64,000 bases of DNA from Scleromitrula shiraiana (Eukaryota; Ascomycota; Leotiomycetes; Helotiales; Sclerotiniaceae). The position numbers and the translations under genes were made by a program. This document shows positions 10,905 through 20,784 of the stretch, in pieces. How positions within the stretch are numbered: position 1 is the first letter of the stretch; every line of letters begins with the position of its first letter. The stretch lies in the NCBI GenBank assembly GCA_028455995.1, contig JABELC010000004.1, positions 1,426,001 to 1,490,000 of the forward strand, read 5' to 3'. The notes beneath the pieces are model-generated. The model did not search any database. It was not told where the DNA came from and saw only the letters and a list, made by a program, of their open reading frames with translations.

Positions 10905-12423
10905 ATGGCCACAATGAGAATATCATCCAGAAACCTCACATTTCTCCGATCAATCAGTAATTCCAGACGAGCAATAACAACAAACAATTCAACAACTCGA
11001 GAATATGGAACCGTATCATCAATTCCCGAAGAAGCAATTGCAAAGTCCACAACAACAACTGCAAGTTCCCCAAGAAATATATTCCAAGAAGCTCTCAATG
11101 CAGCGGAACCTAGAACCAATTGGACGAGAGATGAAATTAAACAGATTTATGATATGCCGTTGATGGAGTTATGTTGGGGTGCTGGTTCCGTTCATAGAAA
11201 GTTTCATATTCCGGGTGCTATTCAGATGTGTACGTTGTTGAATATTAAGACTGGTGGTTGTTCTGAAGATTGCTCTTAGTAAGTTATTATATTCTTTTTT
11301 TCTCTCTCTTTGGCTATTCGAAACTATTACCATCTTATCCAATTTGATTCCTCACTTCAAGCAAAAAAAAAGAAAAAAAAAGATTGAAACTAATATATAT
11401 TTCACTAGCTGTGCACAATCATCTCGCTATTCAACTGGTCTTAAGGCATCAAAAATGATATCGGTAGATTCAGTTCTCTCCGCAGCTCGCATAGCAAAAG
11501 ACAACGGATCCACACGCTTCTGTATGGGAGCCGCATGGCGCGACATGCGAGGACGCAAAACCAACCTCTCCAACATCAAAACCATGGTGACCGAGATCCG
11601 AGCCATGGGAATGGAAGTATGCGTCACCTTAGGCATGATCGATTCCGCACAAGCCAAGGAACTCAAAGACGCGGGGTTAACGGCTTATAATCACAACGTC
11701 GATACATCGAGAGAATTCTATCCGAAAGTTATCACGACGAGAGGATACGACGAGCGATTGCAAACGATTGAGAATGTGAGGGAAGCGGGGATTAATGTAT
11801 GTACGGGGGGAATCCTAGGATTGGGCGAGAAAAGCGAAGATCATATTGGATTATTGGAAACGGTAGCCACGTTGCCTGCGCATCCGGAATCGTTCCCGGT
11901 TAATATGTTGGTGCCGATTAAGGGGACGCCGTTGGAGGGGAATAAGAAAGTTGAGTTTGAGAAGATGCTGAGGATGGTGGGGACCGCGAGGATGGTCATG
12001 CCGAGGACGATTGTTAGGTTGGCGGCCGGGAGGACGGAGTTGTCGGAGGAACAACAGGTGCTGTGTTTCATGGCGGGGGCCAATGCCGTTTTTACGGGGG
12101 AGAAAATGTTGACTACTCCTGCTGTTGGTGTGAGTAATTTTTTTTTTTTTCATCTTTTTTCTTTGATTCTCTTGCTTTTTCACTTCTCTTCTCCCATCCC
12201 CCAGTTTCCATCCCTCATATATCCAATCATCACGGAATTGAGGATACATCGCTAACATATAACCTTTCCATAGTGGGGAGAAGATTCCAAAGTCTTCAAC
12301 AAATGGGGACTAAGACCCATGGAAAGTTTCGAAGTCGAAGCCTTGAAAGGTGATAAACCGGTTGTTAACGAGGTTCCCGTTGTGGAGAGTAAGATGAGCA
12401 TGCCTGGTACAACTGCTGCATGA
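10905..12423 (+). CDS. bioB: Biotin synthase, radical SAM, with mitochondrial-type presequence
   Basis: Three exons (10905-11278, 11409-12129, 12274-12423) give 414 residues. The enzyme inserts sulfur into dethiobiotin, the last step of biotin synthesis. Joining exons 1 and 2 creates the radical-SAM cluster motif GGCSEDCSYCAQSS, with Cys119, Cys123 and Cys126 binding the 4Fe-4S cluster. Later motifs are RFCMGAAWRDMRGR, CVTLGMI, YNHNVDTSREFYP, CTGGILGLGE, PVNMLVPIKGTPLEG and RLAAGRTELSEEQQVLCFMAGANAVFTGEKMLTTP, of which the last binds the auxiliary cluster in this family. The first 40 residues are rich in Arg and Ser/Thr with no acidic residues until after Thr-Arg-Glu, as expected of a mitochondrial presequence; radical-SAM biotin synthase depends on iron-sulfur supply and is mitochondrial in yeast. 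It follows bioDA on the same strand after 1.3 kb, so it has its own promoter. Confidence 0.94.
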
Positions 12424-13128
12424 GCTCTTCTTTCTTGCGGGTTTGAATTGGGAGGTGTTGGGGGTGATGGGATGGGAGACAGATAGTAAATACGTAGATG
12501 AGGGACTGGACTGGGGGTTATGATGCTTGCTTGCTTGCATGTATCGCTTTTACTTTACTTTTCCTTTCTTTGCATTGTGGAGCATGATATGATATGGCAT
12601 GATATGGCATGGTATGGTATGGTATGGAAATAGAGATATGATATCATATAGCATATAGACATGATATCATATAGTATATAGACCAAAAACAATAGATCCA
12701 TTACACCCGCTCTTGAAGCATCGATCACTACACTCTAGATCTAATGGAAAAATAAAACATCATTGGAAGGATGGAAGGATGGAAGGAAGGAACAATTGAG
12801 TATGTAAGCCATGACTAAAATCCCACCAATCTAATCCAATCTAATCCTCATTCCGATGCATTAAATACACAGACTAAAAACATCCATCGACCTCTTCAAG
12901 TCGACTGAATATCAACTTCATGTCGGCTTCTCCCGGGTATATAATACAATATGTAAGTTAAGACACTACTATATATCAAGATGATGATAAAAATCGCAAC
13001 CCCTATCAAACACTCCATCCCACCAATCAATCAATCAATCCGCCTGACGCCATGCTTTTTTTTTCCCCATATGCACAGAAAAAGTATTCAATTACAATCC
13101 TCCTCCTCCTCCTCATATCATCCCTCTG
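12424..13128. other. Convergent intergenic gap with short repeats
   Basis: The 3' flanks of bioB (+) and the transporter-like gene (-) meet here. I see ATGG/GGTAT-type tandem repeats at 12585-12627, a direct duplication of a 23-bp unit containing the palindrome ATGATATCAT at 12638-12660 and 12661-12683, GGAAGGAT repeats at 12766-12791, and TCAA repeats near 13024-13040. No gene is apparent. Confidence 0.55.
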
Positions 13129-14465
13129 TTAAACAGGTAATACAACCCTTTTCCCCCTCCCATTCCCATTTCCACTTGACCTCCCCTCCAACACAGCCCC
13201 CACCACACCCCCCAAACAACCCACCACGATCCCCCCCACACTCCCCCCATCAACCGGGTGACGGAAAACCCACAACCCCAACAGCGCAACCCCCAATTTC
13301 GTCAGCGCGTCCAACACGGATAGGAAGTTCGACGACGCTTGGCGGGTTATTTTCGACGAGAGGAAGAGCACCGGGTACGGCCCGATGCAGGCGTAGAGGA
13401 TGGCGAGTATGGTGGAGGTGCTGGAGGTGCTGGGGAAACAGTCGTTTATATTTTCGGGGGAGAAATCTTCGATTAGGAAGGAGAGGGTGCTGAGGATGGG
13501 GAACATGAGGGTGTGGTTGTATGTGAATACTAGTTATTTGTAAGATTATATATTAGCATTTATTTATTTTCTTGCTTGTCGGATCAAGAAATAATGCGGG
13601 ATTTTTGGAGAAAGGGGGGGGGATGAGAAGAACATACCATCCCATTGTTCGAACTTCAACTTCAGTACTATCTTCCTCTTCCAGGCTTCATAAACACTAT
13701 ATAGTAAAAGATGTAAAATCATAAACAGATATCCAAAAAACAAAATCATGACCGGATCTTGAGGTTCTAACGTCTGCTCCAGTCGTCTGTCGCCGTAACT
13801 TTTCTCCGCATGTGCGTTTTCCGTAATTACTGATATGCATATGCCGGCGAAGATTAATATGTAAGAGGGGAGTGTGAACGATGGGATGGGCGTCCCGAAT
13901 AGTATGTTGTCGATGTAGGGGACGGTGAAGATGGTGGTGGTGGAGAGAAGGATGTAGGTTGGTAGGGTGAGGAATTGGAGCGCTTTGTAGGAGATGTAGT
14001 TTGAGATGAGGAGGAGTATGGAGAGAGGGAGCCCTGTGGGTTTAGAGGTCAGTGTTTTGTTTGGGAAGTGCAGATATGTTGGGTAGATGGTTGGGTCGTA
14101 CATGTCTTTGCCCTCTGTATATCCAATGCAGCCAATTCTCTCAAATGCCCATTCCTCTTCAGCAACCATAATACCAGCAGCGCACACCCGGACTACAGGA
14201 TAAAACAAATCAGTCCGCACATCCCTATCAACGCCTGTATGTATCATATCATAAACTCAAAACATACCTGCATCGCCAGCAAAAAGAAGTTCAAATTCCA
14301 ATACTGCCCCGAAACCGCATATTTCAACACACAAGCAACCACAGCACTGAAACCCCCATACGCCACTACGTTAAGCCATTTCCCCGAAGATGCCCCCCCT
14401 CGTCCTTTCGCTGGCTGATATCGATGGTCCTTCTCCTTTCCCTTGCCATTCGCATATCCATTCAT
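13129..14465 (-). CDS. Divergent GDP-mannose transporter-like (VRG4/GMT family) membrane protein
   Basis: Four exons (14465-14268, 14192-14102, 14033-13638, 13529-13129) give 361 residues with about ten hydrophobic segments. The family is Golgi nucleotide-sugar antiporters. Recognisable VRG4-type blocks are KYAVSGQYWNLNFFLLAMQ in exon 1, RAKTWLPLSILLLISNY and YKALQFLTLPTYI across exons 2-3, FEQWDVFTYNHTLMFPILS across the last junction, and EDFSPENINDCFP. Two substrate motifs of true GDP-mannose transporters are altered: the FYNN block reads FTYNH, and the GALNK block reads DALTK. Exon 2 is only 91 nt and is needed to keep the frame and to rebuild the second membrane segment. The protein may be a diverged paralogue with other specificity, or a failing copy; the open frame argues for some selection. 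It is convergent with bioB. Confidence 0.72.
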
Positions 14466-16851
14466 CGCTTGCTTGTCGGCGTATGTATGTATATTCTTCT
14501 ACTTTCTCGTTCTCTTTCTCTTCTAAATTAATCGATTTATCAACGTCGCATGCATAGTACGTGCATACACCAAGGAACGAACGGTAGTAGCACTTTATTA
14601 CGCAGAGCGAGCGGAATTTTTCTCTCAACTCAATTGAGATAGGAATTGGGTAAGGCTTGGTGTTGGGCTTGAAAGAGTTCGAGTTCCAAAAATAATGGTT
14701 TGAAAGAAAGCGCGCCAAGAACTAAGGTAAGGTAAGCTCGGTCGCTCTTTTTTTTTGGATTTCGCATATGCTGCTATAGTGTCGGGTTTTACCAGTGGTC
14801 GTTTAGGGGTTAGGGGTCTACTCCACTGATGTTAATCGTTTATTTGAACTTCATAATTTGGATTCATTATTTCGTATTGTGGGTGGTTTTTATTTGTGAA
14901 ATGAAATAGGGGATTTTTGTGCTCGATTTGAATTGCGAATATTGGAAATGAAGGGTTCGTAGGGAAGGAGGGGTAGAAAATACGTTTTCGGTGTTTTAAA
15001 TATACTCTCTCAAGTGTGTGTTGAGTTATAGAACTGTTCTTTCCATCCTTATTTCTTAATGATTTGGTATTCAGCCTTCATATATAATTCTCTTTTCGAT
15101 CTTTTTGTTGGATTGTGACAGATCATGTGAGAGTTCACACCGGCTTTCGTTCACAGAGTCCAATGTGTTCGTTGGTAGCTGCGATGCCATCTTACCTCTC
15201 CTCCCAAAATTTTGTATTGCAGGAACCGAACCTACCACGCAAGCTCAGAATCAATGAATATGCTTAGATATTAGGAGAGATGTAGCAACCGTCTACAAAA
15301 TGAACTGGTATATTAATTGAATCCATTGAAATGATGTTAGCTTTTAGCTTCTTCTATGATTCATTGCCAGATTAGTGAGCAACATAGACAGTATTTCATA
15401 GTTCAAGGGGGCATTTTCAAAGTGGTGTTGTTCTCACCTATCCAATCCATGCATATAAATCCATCCCTCTCCCTCTCCAAATATTCCCACCCCAACACGT
15501 TAACAATATAAGAGATCTCTCTTTTTTGTTTTATTTTATTCTATTTTATTTGGGAGATGGTAGGATGATGATAGTAGGGGACAAATGACAACATTGATCA
15601 TAGATGAGAATAAATGACAGTACGAATTCTTGACAATAATTATATACAAATACACACGATCATACACGCCTCTCGCCACTTTCCTAAAACCAATTCAATC
15701 TCATCCGTCTTGACATCTATATGAACCCCTACGTTCCATACTCCATCCAACAACATTTTCATACATAATTAATCGAAAGCATATCAACCATTGCAGCTTC
15801 ATCCTGCAACCGTCCATTGCTACCAAGATTTCTTGTGACGATTTCAGCCTTTCATCCGCTGAAAACTCATATACCCTTTGCTTCATACAATGCCACATTA
15901 GCAGGAGATTGTAGTGTGGTACTCAGCGATGACGGAGAAGCAACTATAATGGTAATGATAATGATAACATACATATAGAACAATGAGAATTTTCAAATAC
16001 CAGAGATAGATAATCGGGCAATAAAGCAAATTTCTGTAAGAATTCACACAGAAATTCATGATGAGAAAATATTAGACTTGAGCGTGTTGGAGTATAAAAT
16101 TTTATTAGAATGAACAGAAAAGTGCAGATAGCAGATAAATTTTCCATAACAAAATCACATCATCTGCACCAAGAGATACATCACGAAAGAAATAGCCGAA
16201 GAGAGTGAGTTCACCACGACTACCGTGTACATAGTCTCGATAATACAATCCCATTATAATTAATCAATCTAATCTGCTACTCATTGAGACATCAGACTCG
16301 ACATTCATACAGAACAATGCCGAGCATATACATCTCCAACAAAGGCGTTATGAACATTGAAATCCATAATCCTTTATGTATGGATGTAAACAATGTTGAA
16401 AGAGAGCAAAATTAGACGATCAGAATAAAGAAAAATATAACAACTATTGTTCAACCCCCCCTTTCCCCCCTCGTTTATCCATCTCCTAGGTAAAGCACCT
16501 AGCCAAACTCAAACTCAAACTTGATACCAAGATAGTTATTAACATCGATTCCCATAGGAACAAAGTCTCAGTAGACAAAGGTCCAGTGGACAATCTTCCC
16601 ACTTATAGAACAACTACATATCCTGGGTATGTCATGGTCTTCATTTCCCCCTTGCTTGTCATATTTCCCTTCCTCTCTATCCTATTTTGTCCTCGTTTCT
16701 CATCTCTACATACATACCACACAGCGCAACACTATCAAGCCCCACAGCTTCATACTCCAAGCCAGTGCGTAAGTAAACCAACAGAATAAGAAAAAATAGA
16801 AACACGCCCGGAAAATCCAAACCCAAAAGTGACTAGCTAGCTACCACCAAG
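14466..16851. other. Gene-poor gap, no supported gene
   Basis: A 2.4-kb interval between the transporter-like gene (starting leftwards) and the first Cys/His-rich protein. The open frames at 15701-15898 and 15944-16147 on the minus strand are short, lack recognisable motifs and do not splice into anything longer that I could find. A T-rich tract (15522-15550) and C-runs near 16446-16471 are the only low-complexity features. Confidence 0.5.
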
Positions 16852-17436
16852 ATGTGTCAAACCACCCACTTCCGCCACACCGTCTGTTCGCACCCCAGCT
16901 ACCACCACTCCCCCTGCATTACCCCTTCGTCCGCGCTGTATTCCCTTCTCCCCTTTCTCCCCAAATCCCCCTTGTTCATCCCTCCCAAGTTCCTCCGTCG
17001 CTTTACCATCGCCCCTGCACCCTGCTCCCAAAGGATTATTTCCTGCTACACCTATACCCTGTGTCCCACCTGCAGCGAGGCGATCTCCTCCCATGGAATT
17101 ACGCTCGCAGAAGCGGTGAGAATGGTCTGGGAGTATAGGAATGTGTGCGGGGACCGTGGAGCGATTCTTTTCACGGGGAAGAAGGGATGTGGGGGAGTTG
17201 TGGCGGATTGGAAGAGAGTGGTGGGCGGGGTTTATTGGAGTTGTTTGCCTTTGGAGGGGGATGTTGGGGTGGCTGAGGGGAGGGGGATGGATAGAGATAC
17301 TGGTTTTTATATCTCTGCCACTCCTGCCTTAACTCCTATTCCTACCCCAACTCCACCCGCAGTCCCCGCCCAAGCCCCCGCAAGAAGACCAGCCAAACTC
17401 CGCAAAGCACCGCCCCGAGTCAATCGATCTTGTTGA
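16852..17436 (+). CDS. Cys/His-rich protein of unknown function, paralogue of 26004-26912
   Basis: A single-exon frame of 194 residues. I do not recognise a named domain. The N-terminus starts MCQTTHFRHTVCSH, followed by Cys22, Cys58 and CPTC (Cys71, Cys74); Cys2, His6, His9, Cys12, His14, Cys22, Cys58, Cys71 and Cys74 all have counterparts in the paralogue 9 kb away, so metal binding, probably zinc, is likely. The best-conserved block is HGITLAEAVRMVWEYRNVCG (residues 81-100), then a glycine-rich FTGKKGCGGVV. After residue 145 comes a Pro/Ala/Thr-rich linker ending in a basic AKLRKAPP segment, also shared. No signal peptide or membrane segment. The start is supported by alignment of both paralogues at this ATG; each is preceded by an A-rich context. 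A small nuclear or cytosolic adaptor is one possibility, but function is unknown. Confidence 0.75.
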   Translation: MCQTTHFRHTVCSHPSYHHSPCITPSSALYSLLPFLPKSPLFIPPKFLRRFTIAPAPCSQRIISCYTYTLCPTCSEAISSHGITLAEAVRMVWEYRNVCGDRGAILFTGKKGCGGVVADWKRVVGGVYWSCLPLEGDVGVAEGRGMDRDTGFYISATPALTPIPTPTPPAVPAQAPARRPAKLRKAPPRVNRSC

Positions 17437-18087
17437 TTTGATTGCATGGATTGTAGTGGGGTAGGGGCTTGGGGATGGGTATGCTGGAGAGAGATAGGGA
17501 GAGAGCCTCTGTAAGTAAAGAAGTTATTCGATAGGGGAGTTTTTGCTTGAGATATAAAAGACAAAAGAATAAAAACAGGGGAAAATATACTAAATCTACA
17601 AAAAAAAATGAGGGTTCAATAGATTTCTTTTGTCGGATAGAAAAGGAGTTAACTGTTTGAAGTTTATATAGAGATGTATAGATGGATAGATAAATAGAGC
17701 AAGAAAATCAATAAAAAATTGAGAATTTCATTATTAAATTGTTTATATTACAAGATGTATAGAGTGAGTGATTCGTGAAAAACGTAAAAGAAACTGAAAA
17801 ATGTTCAGTGTGAAATCGTGAAAATGTGGATATATGCAACTTCTCCTCGCGTCTTGATTATATGCAGCCATCTCTTTCTTTTTCCGGCATATTCTGTCTA
17901 TTCTATGTCTAATTAATATGAGGGAATGAAATATGTATGAGTTACTGCCTTGCAGCAAATAGAGTATCTGTACATCTATTGTGAAAAAAATGATAAGAAA
18001 GTAAGAATGAACTATCTCGCAGCAAACGGCTCACATATATCCATCTCTTCTCAAACGACACTTATGGATCAACCATAAATTCAATCC
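17437..18087. other. Convergent intergenic gap
   Basis: A+T-rich 3' flanks of the Cys/His-rich gene (+) and the DUF1275 gene (-). I see no coding potential, RNA gene or organised repeat. Confidence 0.55.
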
Positions 18088-19072
18088 TCAATCCAAACTA
18101 ACAGCCTTCTCCTTCCACACCGCCCAACTAATCGAAATAATCAACTTAATAGCAGCCGCCAACCAAAACGATGTCGCTAGCCCCGCCTTACTCCTACTAA
18201 TCCAACCCCCCACAATCCCTCCAATGAGAATAGCAAGAACAGCCCCAACCCTCCTATTCCTCTTCACATTATTCCCTTTCAAAACCCTCGGATCAGACGC
18301 AATATCACAATAAACACTCGTCAAAACCGTCGTCGGAACCTCATTAAAGCCCAGTATCCTCGACGTAACAATCTGGCCACCCGATTGGAAAGCCAGAAAC
18401 GCAAGTGGTATCAACTCGAGGAAATTGACTTCGTCTTCGATTCCGAGGAGACCGATGGGTTGAGGCACGATGTGGCCTTGCACTAGAGAAGCGGCTATTA
18501 TGACGCAGATTCCTTGGAGGAAGAAGGAGAGGGAGAGGATGCCGCGACATTTTCCGGCACCAAAATGACGGGTTTGTGCGAAGAAGAGACAGCCGCAGAG
18601 GAAGAAGAATATGGATATTAGGGATTTTACCCAGCCGTAGGGATGGCTTATTGGTTGGCCTGACGCGCCAAGGGCGAGGAAGATTGTGTTTCCTGGAGAA
18701 GAGAAGAGATGTTAGTTTGATATATGAACGCGCCAGTAAAGAGTGCATAAATGTCGAATCTAAGGATAAGAAAGATAGATAAGTATATTTCATACCAGTT
18801 TGCATAGAAACGAAACAAGTCCACGCATTATAAGCGCTACTATCACAAAGACCTGATACCAACGCGCATGCGATTATAGGGATGTCAGCATGAACTAGTG
18901 TAATTTCTTCGCTGAGATGAGATTTTGCTTTGGTCCATAGTGAAGGTTGGGATTGTTTTATTGAGCCATTGGGGGATCGGATGGGTGAGGATGATGCTGG
19001 TTCTATCGTTGGAAGTGATTGTGAGGTATTGGGCTCCGAGGACGTGTTTGTTATTTGTGAGGGCTTTCCCAT
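18088..19072 (-). CDS. DUF1275 (YoaK-type) multi-pass membrane protein
   Basis: Two exons (19072-18796 and 18692-18088) separated by a 103-nt intron give 293 residues. After a Ser/Pro-rich cytosolic N-terminus of about 60 residues come roughly six hydrophobic segments. Family features include ADIPIIACALVSGLCDSSAYNAWTCFVSMQTGNTIFLALG, which spans the splice junction, GWVKSLISIFFFLCGCLFF, LIPLAFLAFQSGGQIVTSR, NEVPTTVLTSVYCDIASDP and GAVLAILIGGIVGGWISR. DUF1275 proteins are widespread in fungi and bacteria and have no settled biochemical role; a transporter-like function is often assumed. The length and topology match the family. It lies between the two Cys/His-rich paralogues and is transcribed away from the element at 19334. 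Confidence 0.88.
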
Positions 19073-20784
19073 TTTAATCGTGAGTCAGTCTTAGTGATGG
19101 ATAGGAATTGTTACGGTAGGATGGCGGTTAGGGATGTGAGGAGAATAGACATCCAGTATATGTACAATTGGTTCTCAATTGAAGGATGAAGATGAAGATA
19201 AGAATTGATTGAGAGCAGCGACAAGATAGAAGAAAATATATTTACAATTGGAGGTGGATTATTATCTATTGCGCAATTGAAGCTTAATTACCGTATTTTC
19301 TATTTTTTTTTGACATGTGGAGACAGAGAACTCATTAGAGTGTTTTTACAAAAAAATATAGATAAAGTGTGGATACTCTTAAAAAGAGTTTAACTTATTT
19401 AATAAAACTAATCTAGATTGAGCTTAAATCATAAGATTAAAAACGTAAAATGAGATTTAATTTATCTTTATAAGCTATTAATATTATATTATACTAAGTT
19501 TTTAATATAATTAATATTGATTAGAAAACTATTTTATTATATTAAGCTTAATTATAAGAGATTTATATAGAGATTATAATAGATAGTACTCAGGCTAGTA
19601 GTATTAACGTTAACATTACTTTCAAGTTGTTAGTGTACTAGTAGTGCTAGTTAGTGAACGGTTCAAGGTTGGTGTCAGAGAGTGATACCCAGGAAGGGTA
19701 GATGCCTAAGGCATACAGGCAGATACACGTGACAGAGCTAGGAAGATCCCACTCATATAGATAAAACTTCCACTTCTAGCTAGACCTCTCTTCTTTAATG
19801 ATTCTTCCATTTCTCATATTGATCCCCCTACGTTGTGCCCAGTGAGCCCAGTGAGTCCAGTGAGCCCTGCTACAGTTGGAGAAAGAAATGTAAGGTTGCT
19901 TTTCTAGTTTGGTTTTTATACTTTTTTAAGAAGAAGGATATTTATTATATTGTCTCAGGCTGTATTTTTTATTTTTTATTTTTTTTTACAAAAACACTCT
20001 AATAACTTGAATTGATAAGATATCTAGATGTTGCTCATAGTACCAAAAGAGTGAAGAATAGAAAATAAATTTGTAAAGAGAAAATTTGGTCTTATCGGTA
20101 AATGATATCATCCTTGTTATAAATCTGAATGGGATTTTGAAAATGTTTGAAAGGAATTCTCTTAATTGGTTAATATGCGAAACTCTTTTGAAGGGACTTT
20201 TCACGATAACTAACTAAATAAGGTTTAGAATAATGAATCTTTGCCATATTTGCAACATAATTTAATTCACTAAACTATGATAAGTTTAGCTTCAAGACTG
20301 ATTATAGTTCACACGAGTAAATTTCATTATCTATATCTTTTTTTTTTTCGACCCCTCTTACTTTTTTTTCCTCTTCTACTTCTCACCAACTTTTCGAAAA
20401 AAAAAAAAAAAAAAAAACCTCACCCTCTTTCCTCTACATCTTAGCCACACGCGGCCAAGATACTTTGAAAAGGGAATTCAGTTCTTTTTATCTTACTGTT
20501 CATTTTCTAAAGAAAACTTCAATTCTGCTCGGTCAGAACAATCTCCACTCCAAAATTTAAAAAAGAATAATTTGATCAATCTTTTCTCCTTCAATTGCCA
20601 ACCCCAAATCTACCTCGGCCACGCTCGACCAAGAAAAAGAACACAGTTTCGAAATTTGAAAGAGTTTTTTCATAGATAAATTTCTGTTTTGACGACTTTA
20701 TAAAGATTTTTAAGGATTTTGTTCATAATACATATTGGCAGCATTAAATTTACTCTATTTTAAAGGGTATCTATAGGCATAAGA
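19073..20784. other. Intergenic region with an A+T-rich TIR element and the New1-type gene leader
   Basis: The gap separates DUF1275 (-) from the ABCF gene (+), which are divergent. It holds the TIR-bounded element at 19334-20001 (separate entry), pyrimidine tracts near 20340-20395, a poly-A run at 20397-20418 and two GGCCA-containing segments near 20450 and 20617. The last 400 bp are the likely promoter and leader of the ABCF gene. Confidence 0.6.
19334..20001. mobile_element. TIR-bounded, RIP-like A+T-rich element
   Basis: The left end reads ATTAGAGTGTTTTTAC followed by an A-run. The right end, reverse-complemented, reads ATTAGAGTGTTTTTGT followed by an A-run. The two arms, about 23 bp, differ mainly by A/G and C/T transitions. 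The first 250 bp inside are extremely A+T-rich, while 19620-19910 has normal composition and a triplet of CCAGTGAG-type repeats (19847-19867). No transposase frame survives and no clear target duplication is visible, so it is a relic or a non-autonomous element. Confidence 0.5.

Noticed and set aside
19655..19720. Possible retrotransposon primer-binding site (TGGTGTCAGAGA)
   Set aside because: No flanking long terminal repeats, polypurine tract or gag-pol remnants are visible; the inverted ends at 19334 and 20001 explain the region better.
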